A stretch of DNA of 64,000 nucleotides from Nitrospirales bacterium (GCA_031315865.1 JALDRJ010000002.1:558001-622000), one strand, 5' to 3'. Positions 32,903 through 43,728 are shown, counted from the stretch's first letter. Notes: generated by a model from the sequence alone, not told the origin. Numbers and translations: made by a program.

Positions 32903-34417
32903 CTATAGAGGGATGCGCTTTCGTTGACTGGCTGAGGCAATATGCAATTCGGCTCGATACTTCGCCACCGTCCTTCGTGCGATCACGATATCTTTTGTCC
33001 GTAACCGCGCGACGATTTCCTGATCTTTGAGAGGACGAGAGGCATCCTCTTGACCAACCATTTCACGGATCATTTCTCGAACCGTCACCGAGGACATTTC
33101 TTCTCCATGCGCATCTGTACGTTGAATACCGGCGTTGAAGAAAAATTTCAGTTCGAGGATACCTTGCGGGCAATGCATGTATTTATTCGTCGTCACGCGA
33201 CTGATTGTCGATTCGTGCATCCCCACATCTTCAGCGACTTGTTTCAAGACGAGGGGACGCAGATGCTGAATCCCTTTCTCTAAAAAGTCCTCTTGAAACT
33301 TCACCAGACTTGTCACGACTTTCACGATGGTTTTATTGCGTTGGTCAATACTTCGAATGATCCATTGCGCGCCCCGTAATTTTTCTTCCAGGTAGGTTTT
33401 GGTGGATTCTTGTCCTTCCGATTGATTCGTCATCAATCGACGATAGTATGGACTGACGCGCAAACGAGGAAGGCCGTCTTCATTGAGCAGGACCACCCAT
33501 TCTCCCTCATGTTTCATCACATACACATCGGGAATAATCGTAGAATTACTATCTGAAGAATACGGACGTCCCGGTTTGGGTTCTAAACATTCGATGACTC
33601 GAACGGCTTCATAAATCTCCTCAATTGACACACCTAAGGATTTGGAAATCTGGGCATATCGCTTCTTCTGTAGATCGGGTAAATGTTCGGAGACAACTGC
33701 GGCCACCAAGTCTGCCTTACTGTGAGAATGCAAATACCCACCAATGCCGATTGGATCACAGGATAGATACCCTAACTGCGTCAGTAGACATTCCCGAAGA
33801 TCGCGTGCGGCAACCCCGGGAGGATCGAATGCCTGTACCTGACGAAGAACTGTTTCCACCTCCTCAGTCGTTGCCTGAGTATCCTCCTCGATTTCTTCGA
33901 GGGATACACTCAAATATCCATTTTCATCGAGATTGCCAATGATCGTTCTTCCGATAAATCGATCTTTTCCTTCAAGTGACGAAAGCCGGAGCTGCCATTC
34001 CAAATGTTCTTCTAGTGAAGTCGGTTTTGTCAGTGTCTGTTCATAGGAGGGAAAATCGTCATCTGAAGAGGAAGATTGCTCCATCGGCCCTGCCCGCCAA
34101 TCACCGTCCAGTACACTGTCCCATTCTTCAGGGGTCAATGGTTCGGCGTCTTTTTCCGGCTCAGCCTCACTTCCCGTCGAGCTGTCGGCTTCCTGGTTGG
34201 TGGCATCTTTCGCTTCGAGGTTTCCTTCCTCACCCTGTGATAATTCTTCGTCTTGAATGTCATTCGTTAGATCTTCAAGTAATGGATTCTCCACCAGATG
34301 CTGGGATAACGTTTGCTGCAATTCCAATCGAGAAAGCTGAAGAAGTTTGATCGCCTGTTGAAGCTGGGGTGTCATCACCAGCTTTTGGCTTAATCGAAGA
34401 TCTAACCGAAGGTCCAT
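32903..34417 (-). CDS. rpoN: RNA polymerase sigma-54 factor
   Basis: 504 residues. Region I is Gln/Leu-rich (LSQKLVMTPQLQQAIKLLQLSRLELQQTL), which meets the enhancer-binding ATPase. An acidic region II follows (about 50-120), then the core-binding part and the DNA-binding helix-turn-helix (HESTISRVTTNKYMHCPQG). The RpoN box ARRTVAKYRAEL is near the end. It directs polymerase to -24/-12 promoters that need an activator. No sigma-54 activator is encoded in this window. It follows lptB by 35 bases. Confidence 0.95.
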   Translation of the reverse strand: MDLRLDLRLSQKLVMTPQLQQAIKLLQLSRLELQQTLSQHLVENPLLEDLTNDIQDEELSQGEEGNLEAKDATNQEADSSTGSEAEPEKDAEPLTPEEWDSVLDGDWRAGPMEQSSSSDDDFPSYEQTLTKPTSLEEHLEWQLRLSSLEGKDRFIGRTIIGNLDENGYLSVSLEEIEEDTQATTEEVETVLRQVQAFDPPGVAARDLRECLLTQLGYLSCDPIGIGGYLHSHSKADLVAAVVSEHLPDLQKKRYAQISKSLGVSIEEIYEAVRVIECLEPKPGRPYSSDSNSTIIPDVYVMKHEGEWVVLLNEDGLPRLRVSPYYRRLMTNQSEGQESTKTYLEEKLRGAQWIIRSIDQRNKTIVKVVTSLVKFQEDFLEKGIQHLRPLVLKQVAEDVGMHESTISRVTTNKYMHCPQGILELKFFFNAGIQRTDAHGEEMSSVTVREMIREMVGQEDASRPLKDQEIVARLRTKDIVIARRTVAKYRAELHIASASQRKRIPL

Positions 34418-34452
34418 GAAGATAGTCCTAGTGGATTAACTCACCTGTTCTA

Positions 34453-35208
34453 TCACAATCGAAACCGTTCTCCAAGATAGACAGCTCTCGCCCTCTCGCT
34501 CGAAACGATCGTTTCGGGAGGCCCAGCTTCCAGGATACTCCCTTCGTTTATGATATAAGCCCGATCGGTAATAGACAATGTTTCTTGTACATTATGATCA
34601 GTAATCAATATCCCGATATTCTTGGTCTTGAGCGAGGTAATAATATCCTGAATATCCCCGACGGCAATAGGATCAATGCCTGCAAACGGCTCATCCAAGA
34701 GTAAGAACCGAGGTTGGAGGGCCAATGCACGAGTAATTTCCAGACGTCGCCTCTCTCCTCCTGAAAGGGCATAAGCTCCACTTTTCCTCAAGGGAGTCAG
34801 TGAGAGTTCGTTGAGCAGTTCTTCTAACCGCCGGAAACGTTCGGGTTTTGTCAGGTTTAATGTCTCTAAGACCGCGAGAATATTTTCTTCAACTGACAAA
34901 CGCCGAAAAATCGAAGCTTCTTGTGGAAGATAGCCAATCCCACGTCGAGCCCGCTGGTACATCGGCAGATGGGTGATCACATGTTGGTTAAGGAGAATTT
35001 TTCCCTTGTCTGGCTGGCATAACCCGACAACCATGTCAAAAATGGTTGTCTTTCCCGCTCCATTCGGCCCCAATAATCCAACGATTTCCCCCGCCTCCAA
35101 CTCGAGAGTGACCCCTTGCACCACCTCTCGACCTTTAAAGCTTTTTCGGAGCCCATCCGCCAGAATTCGATGTGGCCGTTTTCCTCCTCCATTGCCCATT
35201 AGGGCCAA
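34453..35208 (-). CDS. lptB: LPS export ABC transporter ATPase LptB
   Basis: 251 residues: Walker [10 protein letters not shown] (about 46), Q-loop [18 protein letters not shown], signature [10 protein letters not shown], Walker [13 protein letters not shown], switch [23 protein letters not shown] and the VxETL ending are specific to LptB. It powers extraction of LPS from the inner membrane with LptFG (not in the window) and hands it to LptC and LptA, encoded just upstream. Gap to lptA is 20 bases. Confidence 0.95.
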   Translation of the reverse strand: MALMGNGGGKRPHRILADGLRKSFKGREVVQGVTLELEAGEIVGLLGPNGAGKTTIFDMVVGLCQPDKGKILLNQHVITHLPMYQRARRGIGYLPQEASIFRRLSVEENILAVLETLNLTKPERFRRLEELLNELSLTPLRKSGAYALSGGERRRLEITRALALQPRFLLLDEPFAGIDPIAVGDIQDIITSLKTKNIGILITDHNVQETLSITDRAYIINEGSILEAGPPETIVSSERARAVYLGERFRL

Positions 35209-35228
35209 CCATCATTTCTCGTGTTCAC

Positions 35229-35783
35229 TCAGGAACCTGCCTCATCTTGAATGATCACGCGAGTCTCTCCTTCAACTTCAGTTCGATCTTCTTTGAGATA
35301 CATCGTCATTTTGTCTCCACTGACTCGAGTGCCATCTTGCCACGCAACCGGCGATCCGGTTAACACGATTTTTTCTCTATCCTTGTAGTATACAGCCTGA
35401 CGGCTCGTCGCTTTCCCAGATGGTTTGGTAATCACGACTTTCCCCTTCGCGACCATTTTCTCGATTTTATTCCCGCCTTGACCCTCTTGAGAACTGCCAG
35501 ACTGCGTAGAGGGCTCAGGCTTTGGCTTCCACCACACAATCATGACATCTGAATGAACGGTCAAATCCCCTTGCGTCAAGACCACAGAGCCCTTAAAGAT
35601 TGCCCGCCGTTCCTTGCTCTGAGCCGTCATCGTGTTGGATTCAATATGAGTCTCCTCTTTCTCCTGTCCAAATGAGAGCCCTGGAATCAACAGGCCGGCA
35701 CAGATCAAAACCCGTACACACCCACAGCCTTTTCGTAAGGCATGCTTCCACCAATCACTATCACCTCCACCAACCCAGCGCAT
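35229..35783 (-). CDS. lptA: LPS transport periplasmic bridge protein LptA
   Basis: 184 residues from the ATG at 35783, which has GAGG eight to nine bases upstream; the frame extends to 35822. It has a signal peptide (ending near GLSFGQ), then the OstA/LptA beta-jellyroll repeats: IESNTMTAQSKERRAIFKGSVVLTQGDLTVHSDVM and KMVAKGKVVITKPSGKATSRQAVYY. A Ser/Gly/Gln-rich insert (about residues 96-110) breaks the repeats. It carries LPS across the periplasm as a filament between LptC and LptD. It lies between lptC and lptB. Confidence 0.88.
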   Translation of the reverse strand: MRWVGGGDSDWWKHALRKGCGCVRVLICAGLLIPGLSFGQEKEETHIESNTMTAQSKERRAIFKGSVVLTQGDLTVHSDVMIVWWKPKPEPSTQSGSSQEGQGGNKIEKMVAKGKVVITKPSGKATSRQAVYYKDREKIVLTGSPVAWQDGTRVSGDKMTMYLKEDRTEVEGETRVIIQDEAGS

Positions 35784-35941
35784 CACTATTGCCTCAGATG
35801 TGTTTGTCACACATTGCGACATTCGCTGTTGTGTGGCTTCACTATACGAATTATCGTGATGGGTATTCCCTTCACCGGAACCTATGAAAGTGTATCACTA
35901 ATACTGTCCTCAATGATCCTACTCATGCCATGTCAACATCA

Positions 35942-36514
35942 TTATGATGAGAGTTCCACTTGGACATCTTGCAGGACTTGAAATTCTTCATTATCAATCG
36001 TCCCTATCAAGCCTTTCCCGGTAATGGTCAGGCCATGGCCTCGAATCACCACAGGCCTTTGAGTCGTAATTTTTCGAGAGGCCTCTGTCCATGTCAAATG
36101 GGTTGAGAAAATGGTATACCCGCTCGCCAATTTTACCGCCATCATGTCTTTTTCATTGTCGAGGTCAAAATTATTCGTAGCCGTATCAATCGTCCCTTTT
36201 TCCGCTTGCACAGTCATCTCTGTCGTCCCGGTCTTTTCGCCCAACAGTTGGACTTCGACATCCTCCAAATTGGCTCGATGTTGCGACTCAAACACCTGCG
36301 CGCGCTCAGCGATCACTTTCCATTTGGTCTTGCCTGCCTGGGTCTGTCTATAGGTAAACCCGTTAATCCATGCGTCAGCCGGTTTCTCATCGGAAGATTC
36401 GATGGATGCCTGGCTCGCACGGTCTTCCATGTGGAGAACGACGCGATAAATGATAAACACACTCATCGCTACTACCACACTCGTCAGAACCCATCGCCCC
36501 CAAGAACGTTTCAT
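35942..36514 (-). CDS. lptC: LPS export protein LptC
   Basis: 190 residues with one N-terminal membrane helix (about 9-26) and a periplasmic jellyroll: TYRQTQAGKTKWKVIAERAQVFESQHRANLEDVEVQLLG, then GTIDTATNNFDLDNEKDMMAVKLASGYTIFSTHLTW. This is the LptC/DUF1239 repeat arrangement. LptC receives LPS from LptBFG and passes it to LptA. It is the first gene of lptCAB-rpoN-rapZ. A gap of 119 bases (158 if the upstream lptA start is rejected) separates it from lptA. Confidence 0.88.
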   Translation of the reverse strand: MKRSWGRWVLTSVVVAMSVFIIYRVVLHMEDRASQASIESSDEKPADAWINGFTYRQTQAGKTKWKVIAERAQVFESQHRANLEDVEVQLLGEKTGTTEMTVQAEKGTIDTATNNFDLDNEKDMMAVKLASGYTIFSTHLTWTEASRKITTQRPVVIRGHGLTITGKGLIGTIDNEEFQVLQDVQVELSS

Positions 36515-36909
36515 CGGGCACTATCGTTGATGATTTGATCTATCTCTGCGAAAATCAGAAAGGAACCGCATTTGAATGATTCAACTTGCTCGACCTGGTA
36601 GACACAGGCATTTTTCATCTAAATCAAAAACGAAAAAAGCCTTTAAAAATAATATCATAGGCCCCATAGCAAGTAAATAAACTCATCGACTTTCCGCACA
36701 CCTCTTCGAATTCAGTCTTCAACACCCCGATCACGTATCTACATTCTGACAACATCACGATTACCGTTGAGGAATCAAACTCGTTCCAAGGCAGAGTTTT
36801 TGAGATTCTGGCCTCAACATAAACGAACATGGCCCATGTCACTATTGCCTGATGATCAGAAAATTGAAAGGAAGGACGACTAAGGCAGGCGAATTACAGT
36901 AATACCATG
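36515..36909. other. Intergenic region between rplQ and lptC
   Basis: A region of about 395 bases with no supported gene. An open minus-strand frame (36624-36842, 72 codons) has no ribosome site and no recognisable protein. The AT-rich stretch 36618-36660 could hold the lptC promoter (TATGAT on the minus strand near 36654) but lacks a clear -35. Confidence 0.45.
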
Positions 36910-36937
36910 AACCACCCATTTAAGAAAATGGGTGGTT
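36910..36937 (-). terminator. Hairpin ending the ribosomal protein transcript
   Basis: AACCACCCAT / ATGGGTGGTT inverted repeat begins three bases after the rplQ stop on the minus strand. There is no U-run, so termination may be partial, but the stem is perfect and its position fits the end of the alpha operon. Confidence 0.7.
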
Positions 36938-36940
36938 GGC

Positions 36941-37351
36941 TTACTTGTCATTGTCAGCGGAAGAAGATGAGGCAGAAGCTGAAGCTGTATTACGTTGCTT
37001 TTCAACGAGCTCTATCGCGACAAGCCCCGCGGCATCACCGGGTCTTCTCCTTGTACGAATGATACGTGTGTACCCGCCTGACCTGTCCTGGAATCTTCCT
37101 GCCACATCACCAAACAACTTTTCAACGGCTTCTTTCGTTCTGAGAACCTGAAGCGCCCGGCGCCGATCATGCAACGTTCCGCGCTTTCCCAAGGTTATCA
37201 TCCTATCAGTAATGCCACGCAATTCCTTAGCCTTGGCTTCAGTGGTCTCGATTCGTTCATGTTCCAGTAACGATGTAACCAAATTCCGGTACAACGCTCT
37301 GCGATGTTTGGTATTTCGCCCTAATTGCCTGCCTTTTTTTCTGTGACGCAC
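36941..37351 (-). CDS. rplQ: Ribosomal protein bL17
   Basis: 136 residues starting at GTG 37351 ([25 protein letters not shown]), with AGAGGA six bases upstream. A longer frame reaching to 37432 overlaps rpoA and does not fit the family. The L17 core ends near EKQRNTA and is followed by a short Ala/Ser-rich tail. It is the last gene of the alpha operon, 46 bases after rpoA. Confidence 0.95.
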   Translation of the reverse strand: MRHRKKGRQLGRNTKHRRALYRNLVTSLLEHERIETTEAKAKELRGITDRMITLGKRGTLHDRRRALQVLRTKEAVEKLFGDVAGRFQDRSGGYTRIIRTRRRPGDAAGLVAIELVEKQRNTASASASSSSADNDK

Positions 37352-37397
37352 GCGAGTTCCTCTTCTTGACTTTCTTGAATGAGTAAACCGGGAATAC

Positions 37398-38393
37398 CTA
37401 TTGAGAATCGACTCCCGCTCCAGCCATGTCATTCACTTTGATACCGAGTTCTAATCCCATGTCTGCCAAGACTTCTTTAATCTCATTGAGAGACTTTTTC
37501 CCAAAATTCTTGGTCTTGAGCATCTCATTTTCTGTTTTTTGAACGAGGTCTGCGATCGTCTTAATATTGGCATTTTTTAAGCAATTCGCAGCCCTCACTG
37601 ACAATTCGAGCTCATTGACACTTCTGAAAAGATTCATATTGACTTCATCACTACTTTCATCTGATGCGACTTCCCGTTTCGCATCTAACCCCTCTTCATT
37701 GGGAATACAAATATCAAGGTGCTCCCGTAAGATTAACGCCGCCGAGGCCACGCTATCCTGTGGAGTGACACTACCATCTGTCCAGACCTCAAGGTTGAGC
37801 TTATCATAATCGGTAACACGCCCGACTCTCGCACTTTCCACGTGAAAATTGACACGCTTAATCGGTGAGAAAATTGAATCAACAGGGATCACGCCAATCG
37901 GAAGTCCTTCTTCCTTATTTCGATCGGCCGGAACATACCCTCGGCCTGGCTTCACGATCATTTCCATATCCAAGATGCCATCTTTGTCAAGGGTGGCAAT
38001 GTGTAGATCAGGGTTGAGAATCGTCACATCAGGATCTTCGGTGATATCAGAAGCCTTAACTTCACCTGGGCCCTCTTTCTTTAATCGAATAGCTTTCGCC
38101 CGGTCAGAATGTAGGTTGACACGCAGGGCCTTGACATTCAGAATGATGATCGTCACGTCTTCCGTTACACCTGGAATTGTTGAAAATTCATGGAACACGC
38201 CTTCGATTTTCACCGAGGTGACGGCCGAACCTGGCAGCGACGAGAGTAAGACCCGACGCAGTGAATTACCTACCGTCGTTCCAAATCCTCTTTCAAATGG
38301 CTCGGCAGTAAACCGGCCATACGTGGGAGAGGCGGTTTCTTTTTCCAGTTCAAGCCTCATTGGCAACTGGAAATCTTTCATCCCTTTGATCAT
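37398..38393 (-). CDS. rpoA: RNA polymerase alpha subunit
   Basis: 331 residues with both domains: N-terminal dimerisation domain ([28 protein letters not shown], about 25-52) and C-terminal domain (about 250-320; [27 protein letters not shown]). The latter contacts UP elements and activators; the [14 protein letters not shown] turn is intact. The linker around residue 240 is acidic (DESSDEV). Gene order rpsM-rpsK-rpsD-rpoA-rplQ is the classical alpha operon. Confidence 0.97.
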   Translation of the reverse strand: MIKGMKDFQLPMRLELEKETASPTYGRFTAEPFERGFGTTVGNSLRRVLLSSLPGSAVTSVKIEGVFHEFSTIPGVTEDVTIIILNVKALRVNLHSDRAKAIRLKKEGPGEVKASDITEDPDVTILNPDLHIATLDKDGILDMEMIVKPGRGYVPADRNKEEGLPIGVIPVDSIFSPIKRVNFHVESARVGRVTDYDKLNLEVWTDGSVTPQDSVASAALILREHLDICIPNEEGLDAKREVASDESSDEVNMNLFRSVNELELSVRAANCLKNANIKTIADLVQKTENEMLKTKNFGKKSLNEIKEVLADMGLELGIKVNDMAGAGVDSQ

Positions 38394-38467
38394 ACCTTCC
38401 CCTTCCGTTGCTCTCGTTTAATTAAATGATTAGGATTACAGGAGTGCAGGGCGATGGCCATATATTC

Positions 38468-39097
38468 CTACCGAGAATAGAGCTCAACCACAACTTGCTC
38501 ATTGACAAGAACATCAATATCTTGTTTTGATGGCAGGGCCCGAATACTACCCTTGAACACTTCACTCTCAAGATCCAGCCAGTTCGGGACTCCACGTCCT
38601 TCAACTGCCTCTAAGGCTGCTTGAATCGTTGGAATTTTACGGCTCTTTTCTCGAACCTCGATGACGTCGTCCATTTTTACGCGAAAAGATGCGATGGTTG
38701 TTTTGCGTCCATTGACCAAGATATGCCCATGATTCACTAATTGCCTAGCCTGGCTTCGTGATGTCGCAAACCCTAGTCGATATACAACATTGTCGAGTCG
38801 ACGTTCAAGAAGACTGAGGAGTTGTTCACCAGTAATGCCCTCTTGACGTTCGGCTGAACGAAAGGTTCCAAGAAATTGCCGTTCCTGCATACCATAGACA
38901 CGCCGGAGCTTCTGTTTTTCCCTTAACTGCAGACCGTACTCTGTCACCCGTGCACGTCGTGATTGTCCGTGTTGACCTGGCGCATAACTGCGACGTTCGA
39001 TAGCGCATTTCTCGGTCATGCACCTCGTGCCCTTCAAGAATAACTTCACACCTTCACGTCGACATAAGCGGCAAACTGGCCCTGAATACTTTGCCAC
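38468..39097 (-). CDS. rpsD: Ribosomal protein uS4, zinc-binding form
   Basis: 209 residues. The N-terminus keeps the cysteine set of the C+ form, CRLCRREG...[11 protein letters not shown] (four Cys at about 9, 12, 26 and 31), which binds zinc. It then has the S4 RNA-binding fold with [15 protein letters not shown] and [13 protein letters not shown]. uS4 starts 30S assembly at the 16S 5' domain and can act as a repressor of the alpha operon. A shared pattern of zinc-type proteins is also seen in uS14 and bL36 here. Confidence 0.96.
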   Translation of the reverse strand: MAKYSGPVCRLCRREGVKLFLKGTRCMTEKCAIERRSYAPGQHGQSRRARVTEYGLQLREKQKLRRVYGMQERQFLGTFRSAERQEGITGEQLLSLLERRLDNVVYRLGFATSRSQARQLVNHGHILVNGRKTTIASFRVKMDDVIEVREKSRKIPTIQAALEAVEGRGVPNWLDLESEVFKGSIRALPSKQDIDVLVNEQVVVELYSR

Positions 39098-39174
39098 ACG
39101 CTACCTCCCTTCAATAACTGCTACAACCTGAACATTGTTCATTCTCAGGAATCATACTCGTTTCACGATATGGA

Positions 39175-39558
39175 TCAAACTCGTCTGCGCTTGGGAGGCC
39201 GGCAACCATTGTGAGGAATAGGCGTCACATCACGTATTAAGGTGACTCGTAACCCAGCTGATTGCAAGGCGCGAACAGCCGACTCACGCCCAGAACCTGG
39301 GCCATTCACATAGACATCGACTTGCCTCATACCATGTTCCATAGCTTTTCTTGCTGCGGCTTCTCCTGCCCGCGTCGCCGCAAAGGGCGTGCTTTTCCTT
39401 GACCCCTTAAATCCTTGACTCCCTGAACTCGCCCAAGAGACAGCTCCACCAGTCATGTCAGTAATCGTCACGATTGTATTATTAAATGATGCCTGAATAT
39501 GAACGATCCCTGCCTGGACGACTTTCTTCTCTTTTTTTCTTCCCTTTTTGACGCTCAT
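39175..39558 (-). CDS. rpsK: Ribosomal protein uS11
   Basis: 127 residues; the core [30 protein letters not shown] and the C-terminal [18 protein letters not shown] are typical. It forms part of the 30S platform with bS18 and bS21 near the Shine-Dalgarno helix. The N-terminus has a Lys-rich run (KKGRKKEKK). It lies 53 bases after rpsM, and rpsD follows at 77 bases. Confidence 0.97.
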   Translation of the reverse strand: MSVKKGRKKEKKVVQAGIVHIQASFNNTIVTITDMTGGAVSWASSGSQGFKGSRKSTPFAATRAGEAAARKAMEHGMRQVDVYVNGPGSGRESAVRALQSAGLRVTLIRDVTPIPHNGCRPPKRRRV

Positions 39559-39611
39559 AAACTATCCCCTTATTTCCATCTGTCAATCGATCAATGACCG
39601 GCATGTATTTT

Positions 39612-39983
39612 CTATTTACGACCCTTCCCTCCAATGGCTGCACGCTTTCCCTTACGGGTCCTCGCGTTGGTCTTACTTCGTTGCCCTCGCACAGGAAGTC
39701 CCCTCCTGTGCCGTAACCCTCGGTATGCCCCTGCATCCATGAGTCGCTTGATACTCATGGTGATCTCTTTTCGAAGGTCCCCCTCGACGTTATAGTCTTG
39801 ATCGATCACTTCACGAAGTTTGACAATATCCTCTTCTTGCAGATCTTTCACACGAGTCTCGCCTGAAACTCCAGTTTTCCTTAATATATCTCGTGCACGG
39901 ACAGGACCAATGCCATAGATATAGCGCAACCCTATATCAATTCGTTTCCCAACCGGAAGATCTACTCCTGCGATTCTTGCCAT
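39612..39983 (-). CDS. rpsM: Ribosomal protein uS13
   Basis: 123 residues with the start [26 protein letters not shown] and the basic tail [21 protein letters not shown]. uS13 sits in the 30S head and contacts the 50S subunit and P-site tRNA. AAAGGAG precedes the ATG by about five bases. It is the first full-length gene of the alpha group after rpmJ. Confidence 0.97.
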   Translation of the reverse strand: MARIAGVDLPVGKRIDIGLRYIYGIGPVRARDILRKTGVSGETRVKDLQEEDIVKLREVIDQDYNVEGDLRKEITMSIKRLMDAGAYRGLRHRRGLPVRGQRSKTNARTRKGKRAAIGGKGRK

Positions 39984-40091
39984 ACGAACTCCTTTGGTTA
40001 GCTCTCCAAGTACTGATGAGCTAACAACACATGTTCATCTTTCCCAACCAACATATATTCCACTGAAACCATCTTCACTAATGCTCAGTTA

Positions 40092-40205
40092 TCATCCCTG
40101 ACGCTGCTTATGACGAGGATTCGAACACAGAACACGGACTATGCCCTTTCGTCGAATAACCTGACATTTAACACAGATGGGTTTCACTGATGACTTAACT
40201 TTCAC
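40092..40205 (-). CDS. rpmJ: Ribosomal protein bL36, zinc-binding form
   Basis: 37 residues read directly from the minus strand: GTG start at 40205, [21 protein letters not shown]..., ending RHKQRQG. The zinc ligands Cys11, Cys14, Cys27 and His32 are all present (C+ form). AAGGA lies eight bases upstream. It fits between infA and rpsM, its usual place in bacteria. Confidence 0.95.
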   Translation of the reverse strand: MKVKSSVKPICVKCQVIRRKGIVRVLCSNPRHKQRQG

Positions 40206-40216
40206 AGTACCATTCC

Positions 40217-40435
40217 TTATTTAAATCGATAGGTAATACGGCCCCTCGTAAGATCATAGGGCGAGAGCTCAACCGTTACTTTATCTCCTGGCAAAATACG
40301 AATAAAATGCATTCGCATTTTCCCTGAAATATGGGCAAGTATGACATGGCCATTGTCCAATTTAACACGAAACATGGCATTGGGTAAGGTCTCCTGAACT
40401 GCCCCTTGAACCTCTATGACATCTTCTTTCGCCAC
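40217..40435 (-). CDS. infA: Translation initiation factor IF-1
   Basis: 72 residues, the standard length: [72 protein letters not shown]-type OB fold. IF-1 binds the ribosomal A site during initiation. It lies between map and rpmJ as in many phyla. The ATG is preceded by a modest GAGGT nine bases upstream. Confidence 0.97.
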   Translation of the reverse strand: MAKEDVIEVQGAVQETLPNAMFRVKLDNGHVILAHISGKMRMHFIRILPGDKVTVELSPYDLTRGRITYRFK

Positions 40436-40561
40436 TCGCGTACCTCTGATTCCATCCAGTTATGTTACGGACTTAATGCCAAGACACAGACTCAATTAGC
40501 CATGATCCCCTCGGCAAACGTACGAGAGGATACCTTTGTATCATATTCTTAACAGCCATCG

Positions 40562-41314
40562 TCACTCTATTGTCGTCAAAACTTTGGCTGGACCATCTGG
40601 CTGAATGGCAATCGTATGCTCAAAGTGCGCTGAAAGCGACCCGTCTGCCGTCACGGCAGTCCATCCATCATCTAGGACGCGAACAGCCGCTTTACCCATA
40701 TTCACCATCGGTTCGATAGCTAACACCATCCCCGATTTTAGTCGTGGCCCTTGACCAGGTCGTCCATAGTTCGGGACCTGTGGCTCCTCATGTAACTGGC
40801 GGCCAATACCATGCCCGACAAAGTCACGCACGACTGAAAAGCCATGCGCTTCCACGTAAGACTGCACTGCGTGGGAAATATCAGATAGACGATTGCCCAC
40901 AACAGCTTTTTCAATTCCTCGCTTCAAAGACTCATTGGTCACGGTTAAGAGTTTCTCTATTTCCTCAGGGATGTTCCCCACTGCGATAGTAATAGCACCA
41001 TCACCATAAAAACCTTCAACGATCGCCCCGAGATCAAGACCTACTATATCACCATCATGCAGTTCTCTATTTCCTGGTATGCCATGGACAACCTGATCGT
41101 TCACTGCGACACAGAGTGTTTTAGGGTAACCTCGGTATCCTTTAAAAGCCGGCGTGGCTCCATACCCTCGTATACAATCCTCCGCTATTCGATCCAGCTC
41201 AATGGTCGTTATCCCAGGTTTCAGTTCCTGAAGAAGCGTACGCTGTGATTTTGCGACCACGGCCGACGCTGAAGCAATCAATGCAACTTCCTCAGGCGTT
41301 TTTAAGACAATCAT
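40562..41314 (-). CDS. map: Methionine aminopeptidase type I
   Basis: 250 residues with the five metal ligands in their motifs: GLDLGAIVEGFYGDGAI (two Asp), GHGIGRQLHEEP (His), LAIEPMVN (Glu) and HFEHTIAI (Glu). It removes the initiator Met from new proteins. It begins four bases after adk and is followed by infA, the common secY-adk-map-infA order. Confidence 0.96.
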   Translation of the reverse strand: MIVLKTPEEVALIASASAVVAKSQRTLLQELKPGITTIELDRIAEDCIRGYGATPAFKGYRGYPKTLCVAVNDQVVHGIPGNRELHDGDIVGLDLGAIVEGFYGDGAITIAVGNIPEEIEKLLTVTNESLKRGIEKAVVGNRLSDISHAVQSYVEAHGFSVVRDFVGHGIGRQLHEEPQVPNYGRPGQGPRLKSGMVLAIEPMVNMGKAAVRVLDDGWTAVTADGSLSAHFEHTIAIQPDGPAKVLTTIE

Positions 41315-41318
41315 TCGT

Positions 41319-41966
41319 TCAGGAATCAGATAATGCCGCCAATAACCGTTCCTGCACCTCGAGCACTGTTCCTGAACCGTCTAACTCATAGAGTTTCTTT
41401 TTGTTTCGATAATATTCGATCAGTGGGGCCGTTTGCTCATCATATACCGAAAGCCTCGATTGAATCGTTTCTGGTTTATCATCATTTCGTTGAACCAAAC
41501 CCGAAGAACAAAAGTCACAAATGTCAGGGGTTTGCGGAGGAATGGACTCCACATGAAAGACTGCCTGACAATTGGGACAACTTCGACGTCCACTCAATCG
41601 ACGAACGATTTCTTCTCTCTGGAGAACAAAGTACACGACTTTATCGATGGATTGGGTCTTGGCGTCGAGAATTTCTGTCAGCTTATTCGCTTGGGCAACG
41701 GTCCGAGGAAACCCATCCAATAAGAATCCCTTCGCGCTTTCAGGCGCCCCAATCTTTTCCTCGATGAGATTAATCACGACTTCATCGGGCACTAAGGCCC
41801 CCCGATCCATGTACTGCTTAGCTTGCAGTCCTAATTGCGTTCCGTTCGCGACTCCCTCACGCAAGAGATCTCCGGTCGAAACTTTAGCGAGCCCAAATCG
41901 AGTGGCGATTGAATCTGCTTGTGTGCCCTTTCCAACTCCAGGCGGACCGAGAAAAATGACACGCAT
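41319..41966 (-). CDS. adk: Adenylate kinase, zinc-LID form
   Basis: 215 residues. P-loop GPPGVGKGTQ at 7-16, NMP-binding VSTGDLLRE, GFPRTVAQA and the long LID domain. The LID carries four cysteines (CPNC...CDFC, about 130-153), the zinc-binding version common in Gram-positives and some Gram-negatives. It interconverts ATP+AMP and 2 ADP. It starts six bases after secY. Confidence 0.96.
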   Translation of the reverse strand: MRVIFLGPPGVGKGTQADSIATRFGLAKVSTGDLLREGVANGTQLGLQAKQYMDRGALVPDEVVINLIEEKIGAPESAKGFLLDGFPRTVAQANKLTEILDAKTQSIDKVVYFVLQREEIVRRLSGRRSCPNCQAVFHVESIPPQTPDICDFCSSGLVQRNDDKPETIQSRLSVYDEQTAPLIEYYRNKKKLYELDGSGTVLEVQERLLAALSDS

Positions 41967-41972
41967 AAAAGA

Positions 41973-43286
41973 TCAGGTATTTCTTCCTCTCAATGGCCCT
42001 TTTGATAAAAAGCCATCATAATTTCTCATTAACATGTGCGACTCTATCTGTTGAGCAGTATCCAACCCCACACCGATGACGATTAAGAGTGATGTCCCAC
42101 CAAAATAAAACGGCATATTCAATTTATAGATCAAGAGTTCTGGAATGACACAGACAATGGCCAGGTAGATGGCCCCGGCAAACGTGATCCTCGTTAGAAC
42201 CTTGTAAATGTAATCCGCTGTGCGTTGGCCTGGTCGAATACCTGGAATAAAGCCACCATGTTTTTTCATGTTATCGGCCATATCTACAGGGTTGAGAACG
42301 ACAGCCGTATAAAAGAAACAAAAGAATAAAATTAACCCCACGTACAACAATGTGTAGAGCAGTGAACCTGGCGCCAACTGAGCACCGATGGATTGCACCC
42401 ATGGCACTTGAATAAACCCTGCAATCGTAGCAGGGAATGCAATAATTGATGATGCAAAAATAGGAGGAATCACGCCTGCTGTGTTAATTTTTAACGGGAT
42501 ATGCGTACTCTGCCCGCCGTAGATCTTTCGTCCTACCACACGTTTTGCGTATTGAACCGCAATCTTTCTTCTCCCACTTTCCAAAAATACGATGGCCGCC
42601 ACAACCCCAAGCATCACGACTACAAGCAAGAGTAACAGCGGTAGACTTATCTGACCGATCTGATATAAATCAAAAGTTTGCACGACAGCACTCGGAAGAC
42701 GTGCAACAATGCCTGCGAAAATAATGAGAGAAATGCCGTTTCCTACACCTCTCTCTGTAATTTGTTCCCCTAGCCACATCAAAAAAGCCGTGCCAGCGGT
42801 TAGGGTAATGACGGTCATAAAACGGAACGACCACCCAGGCTCCAAAACGAAGGCCCCTTGATTCATCCCTTCAAGACCAAGCGAAATGCCGAATCCTTGA
42901 ATCAGGGCAATGCCAATCGTGCCATATCTCGTATATTGAATGATCGCTTTTCGTCCTCGTTCACCTTCCTTTGCAAGTTTGGAGAGATGCGGAACAACAA
43001 CTGTCAGAAGCTGTAAGATAATCGATGCGCTGATATAGGGCATAATGCCCAGCGCAAAGATAGTTAACCTCGATAGGGCTCCTCCTGAAAAGATATCGAG
43101 AAAGCCCATAAGGGCTCCCCCTCTATCTTGCAAGAAATTAAACAGCTCCTCATTATTAATTCCAGGGGTGGGAATATGAGCCCCCATTCTGTAAACTGCC
43201 AGCATAGCTAGCGTAAACAGAACTCGGCTTCGCAGCTCTGGAATTTTAAAAATGTTTTGGAGGCTCGTGATGAGCCGTTCAAGCAC
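41973..43286 (-). CDS. secY: Protein translocase channel SecY
   Basis: 437 residues with ten membrane helices, the plug/TM2 region [28 protein letters not shown] and cytoplasmic loop C5 ([17 protein letters not shown], here [17 protein letters not shown]). It forms the SecYEG pore for export and membrane insertion. Its GTG/ATG region overlaps the end of rplO by eight bases. Confidence 0.97.
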   Translation of the reverse strand: MLERLITSLQNIFKIPELRSRVLFTLAMLAVYRMGAHIPTPGINNEELFNFLQDRGGALMGFLDIFSGGALSRLTIFALGIMPYISASIILQLLTVVVPHLSKLAKEGERGRKAIIQYTRYGTIGIALIQGFGISLGLEGMNQGAFVLEPGWSFRFMTVITLTAGTAFLMWLGEQITERGVGNGISLIIFAGIVARLPSAVVQTFDLYQIGQISLPLLLLLVVVMLGVVAAIVFLESGRRKIAVQYAKRVVGRKIYGGQSTHIPLKINTAGVIPPIFASSIIAFPATIAGFIQVPWVQSIGAQLAPGSLLYTLLYVGLILFFCFFYTAVVLNPVDMADNMKKHGGFIPGIRPGQRTADYIYKVLTRITFAGAIYLAIVCVIPELLIYKLNMPFYFGGTSLLIVIGVGLDTAQQIESHMLMRNYDGFLSKGPLRGRNT

Positions 43287-43728
43287 GGCCGATCACCTTT
43301 ACTTGCCCACCGGCATTCTCGATTTTTTGTCTAGCCGATTCACTAAATTTATGGGCCTCAACGATCAACGGATGCTCTACCTCACCGTTACCGAGTACTT
43401 TAATCAAAGATACTCGACCTTTGAGTAAACCCGCTTTCCGCATCGACTCAGGGGATACTGTCGACCCCTTTTCAAAACCCGCCAGACTCTTGAGGTTCAC
43501 AATCATGTAGGGAACTCGAAAGATATTCGTGAATCCACGCTTGGGAAGACGACGAGCGAGAGGAGTCTGTCCACCTTCAAATCCCGATTGGTTTTTCAAC
43601 CCTGACCTTGCGAGCAATCCCTTATGACCTTTTCCTGAAGTTTTGCCTAGGCCTGAACCTGGACCTCGACCTAATCGCTTTCGTTTCTTTTTGGCTCCCG
43701 GTTTTGGTGCCAGTTCGTGAAGCTTCAT
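43279..43728 (-). CDS. rplO: Ribosomal protein uL15
   Basis: 149 residues: [43 protein letters not shown] is the typical glycine-rich N-terminal tail, followed by the globular part ending GGQVKVIG. A late-assembly 50S protein. The ATG overlaps the rpmD stop (ATGA), and its own end overlaps the secY start, so spc genes are tightly coupled here. Confidence 0.97.
   Translation of the reverse strand: MKLHELAPKPGAKKKRKRLGRGPGSGLGKTSGKGHKGLLARSGLKNQSGFEGGQTPLARRLPKRGFTNIFRVPYMIVNLKSLAGFEKGSTVSPESMRKAGLLKGRVSLIKVLGNGEVEHPLIVEAHKFSESARQKIENAGGQVKVIGRA

Noticed and set aside
36624-36842. 72-codon minus-strand frame between rplQ and lptC
   Set aside because: No ribosome site, no recognisable sequence, and AT-rich composition typical of intergenic DNA.
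37352-37432. N-terminal extension of rplQ into rpoA
   Set aside because: Homologues start at the GTG at 37351, which has a good ribosome site.
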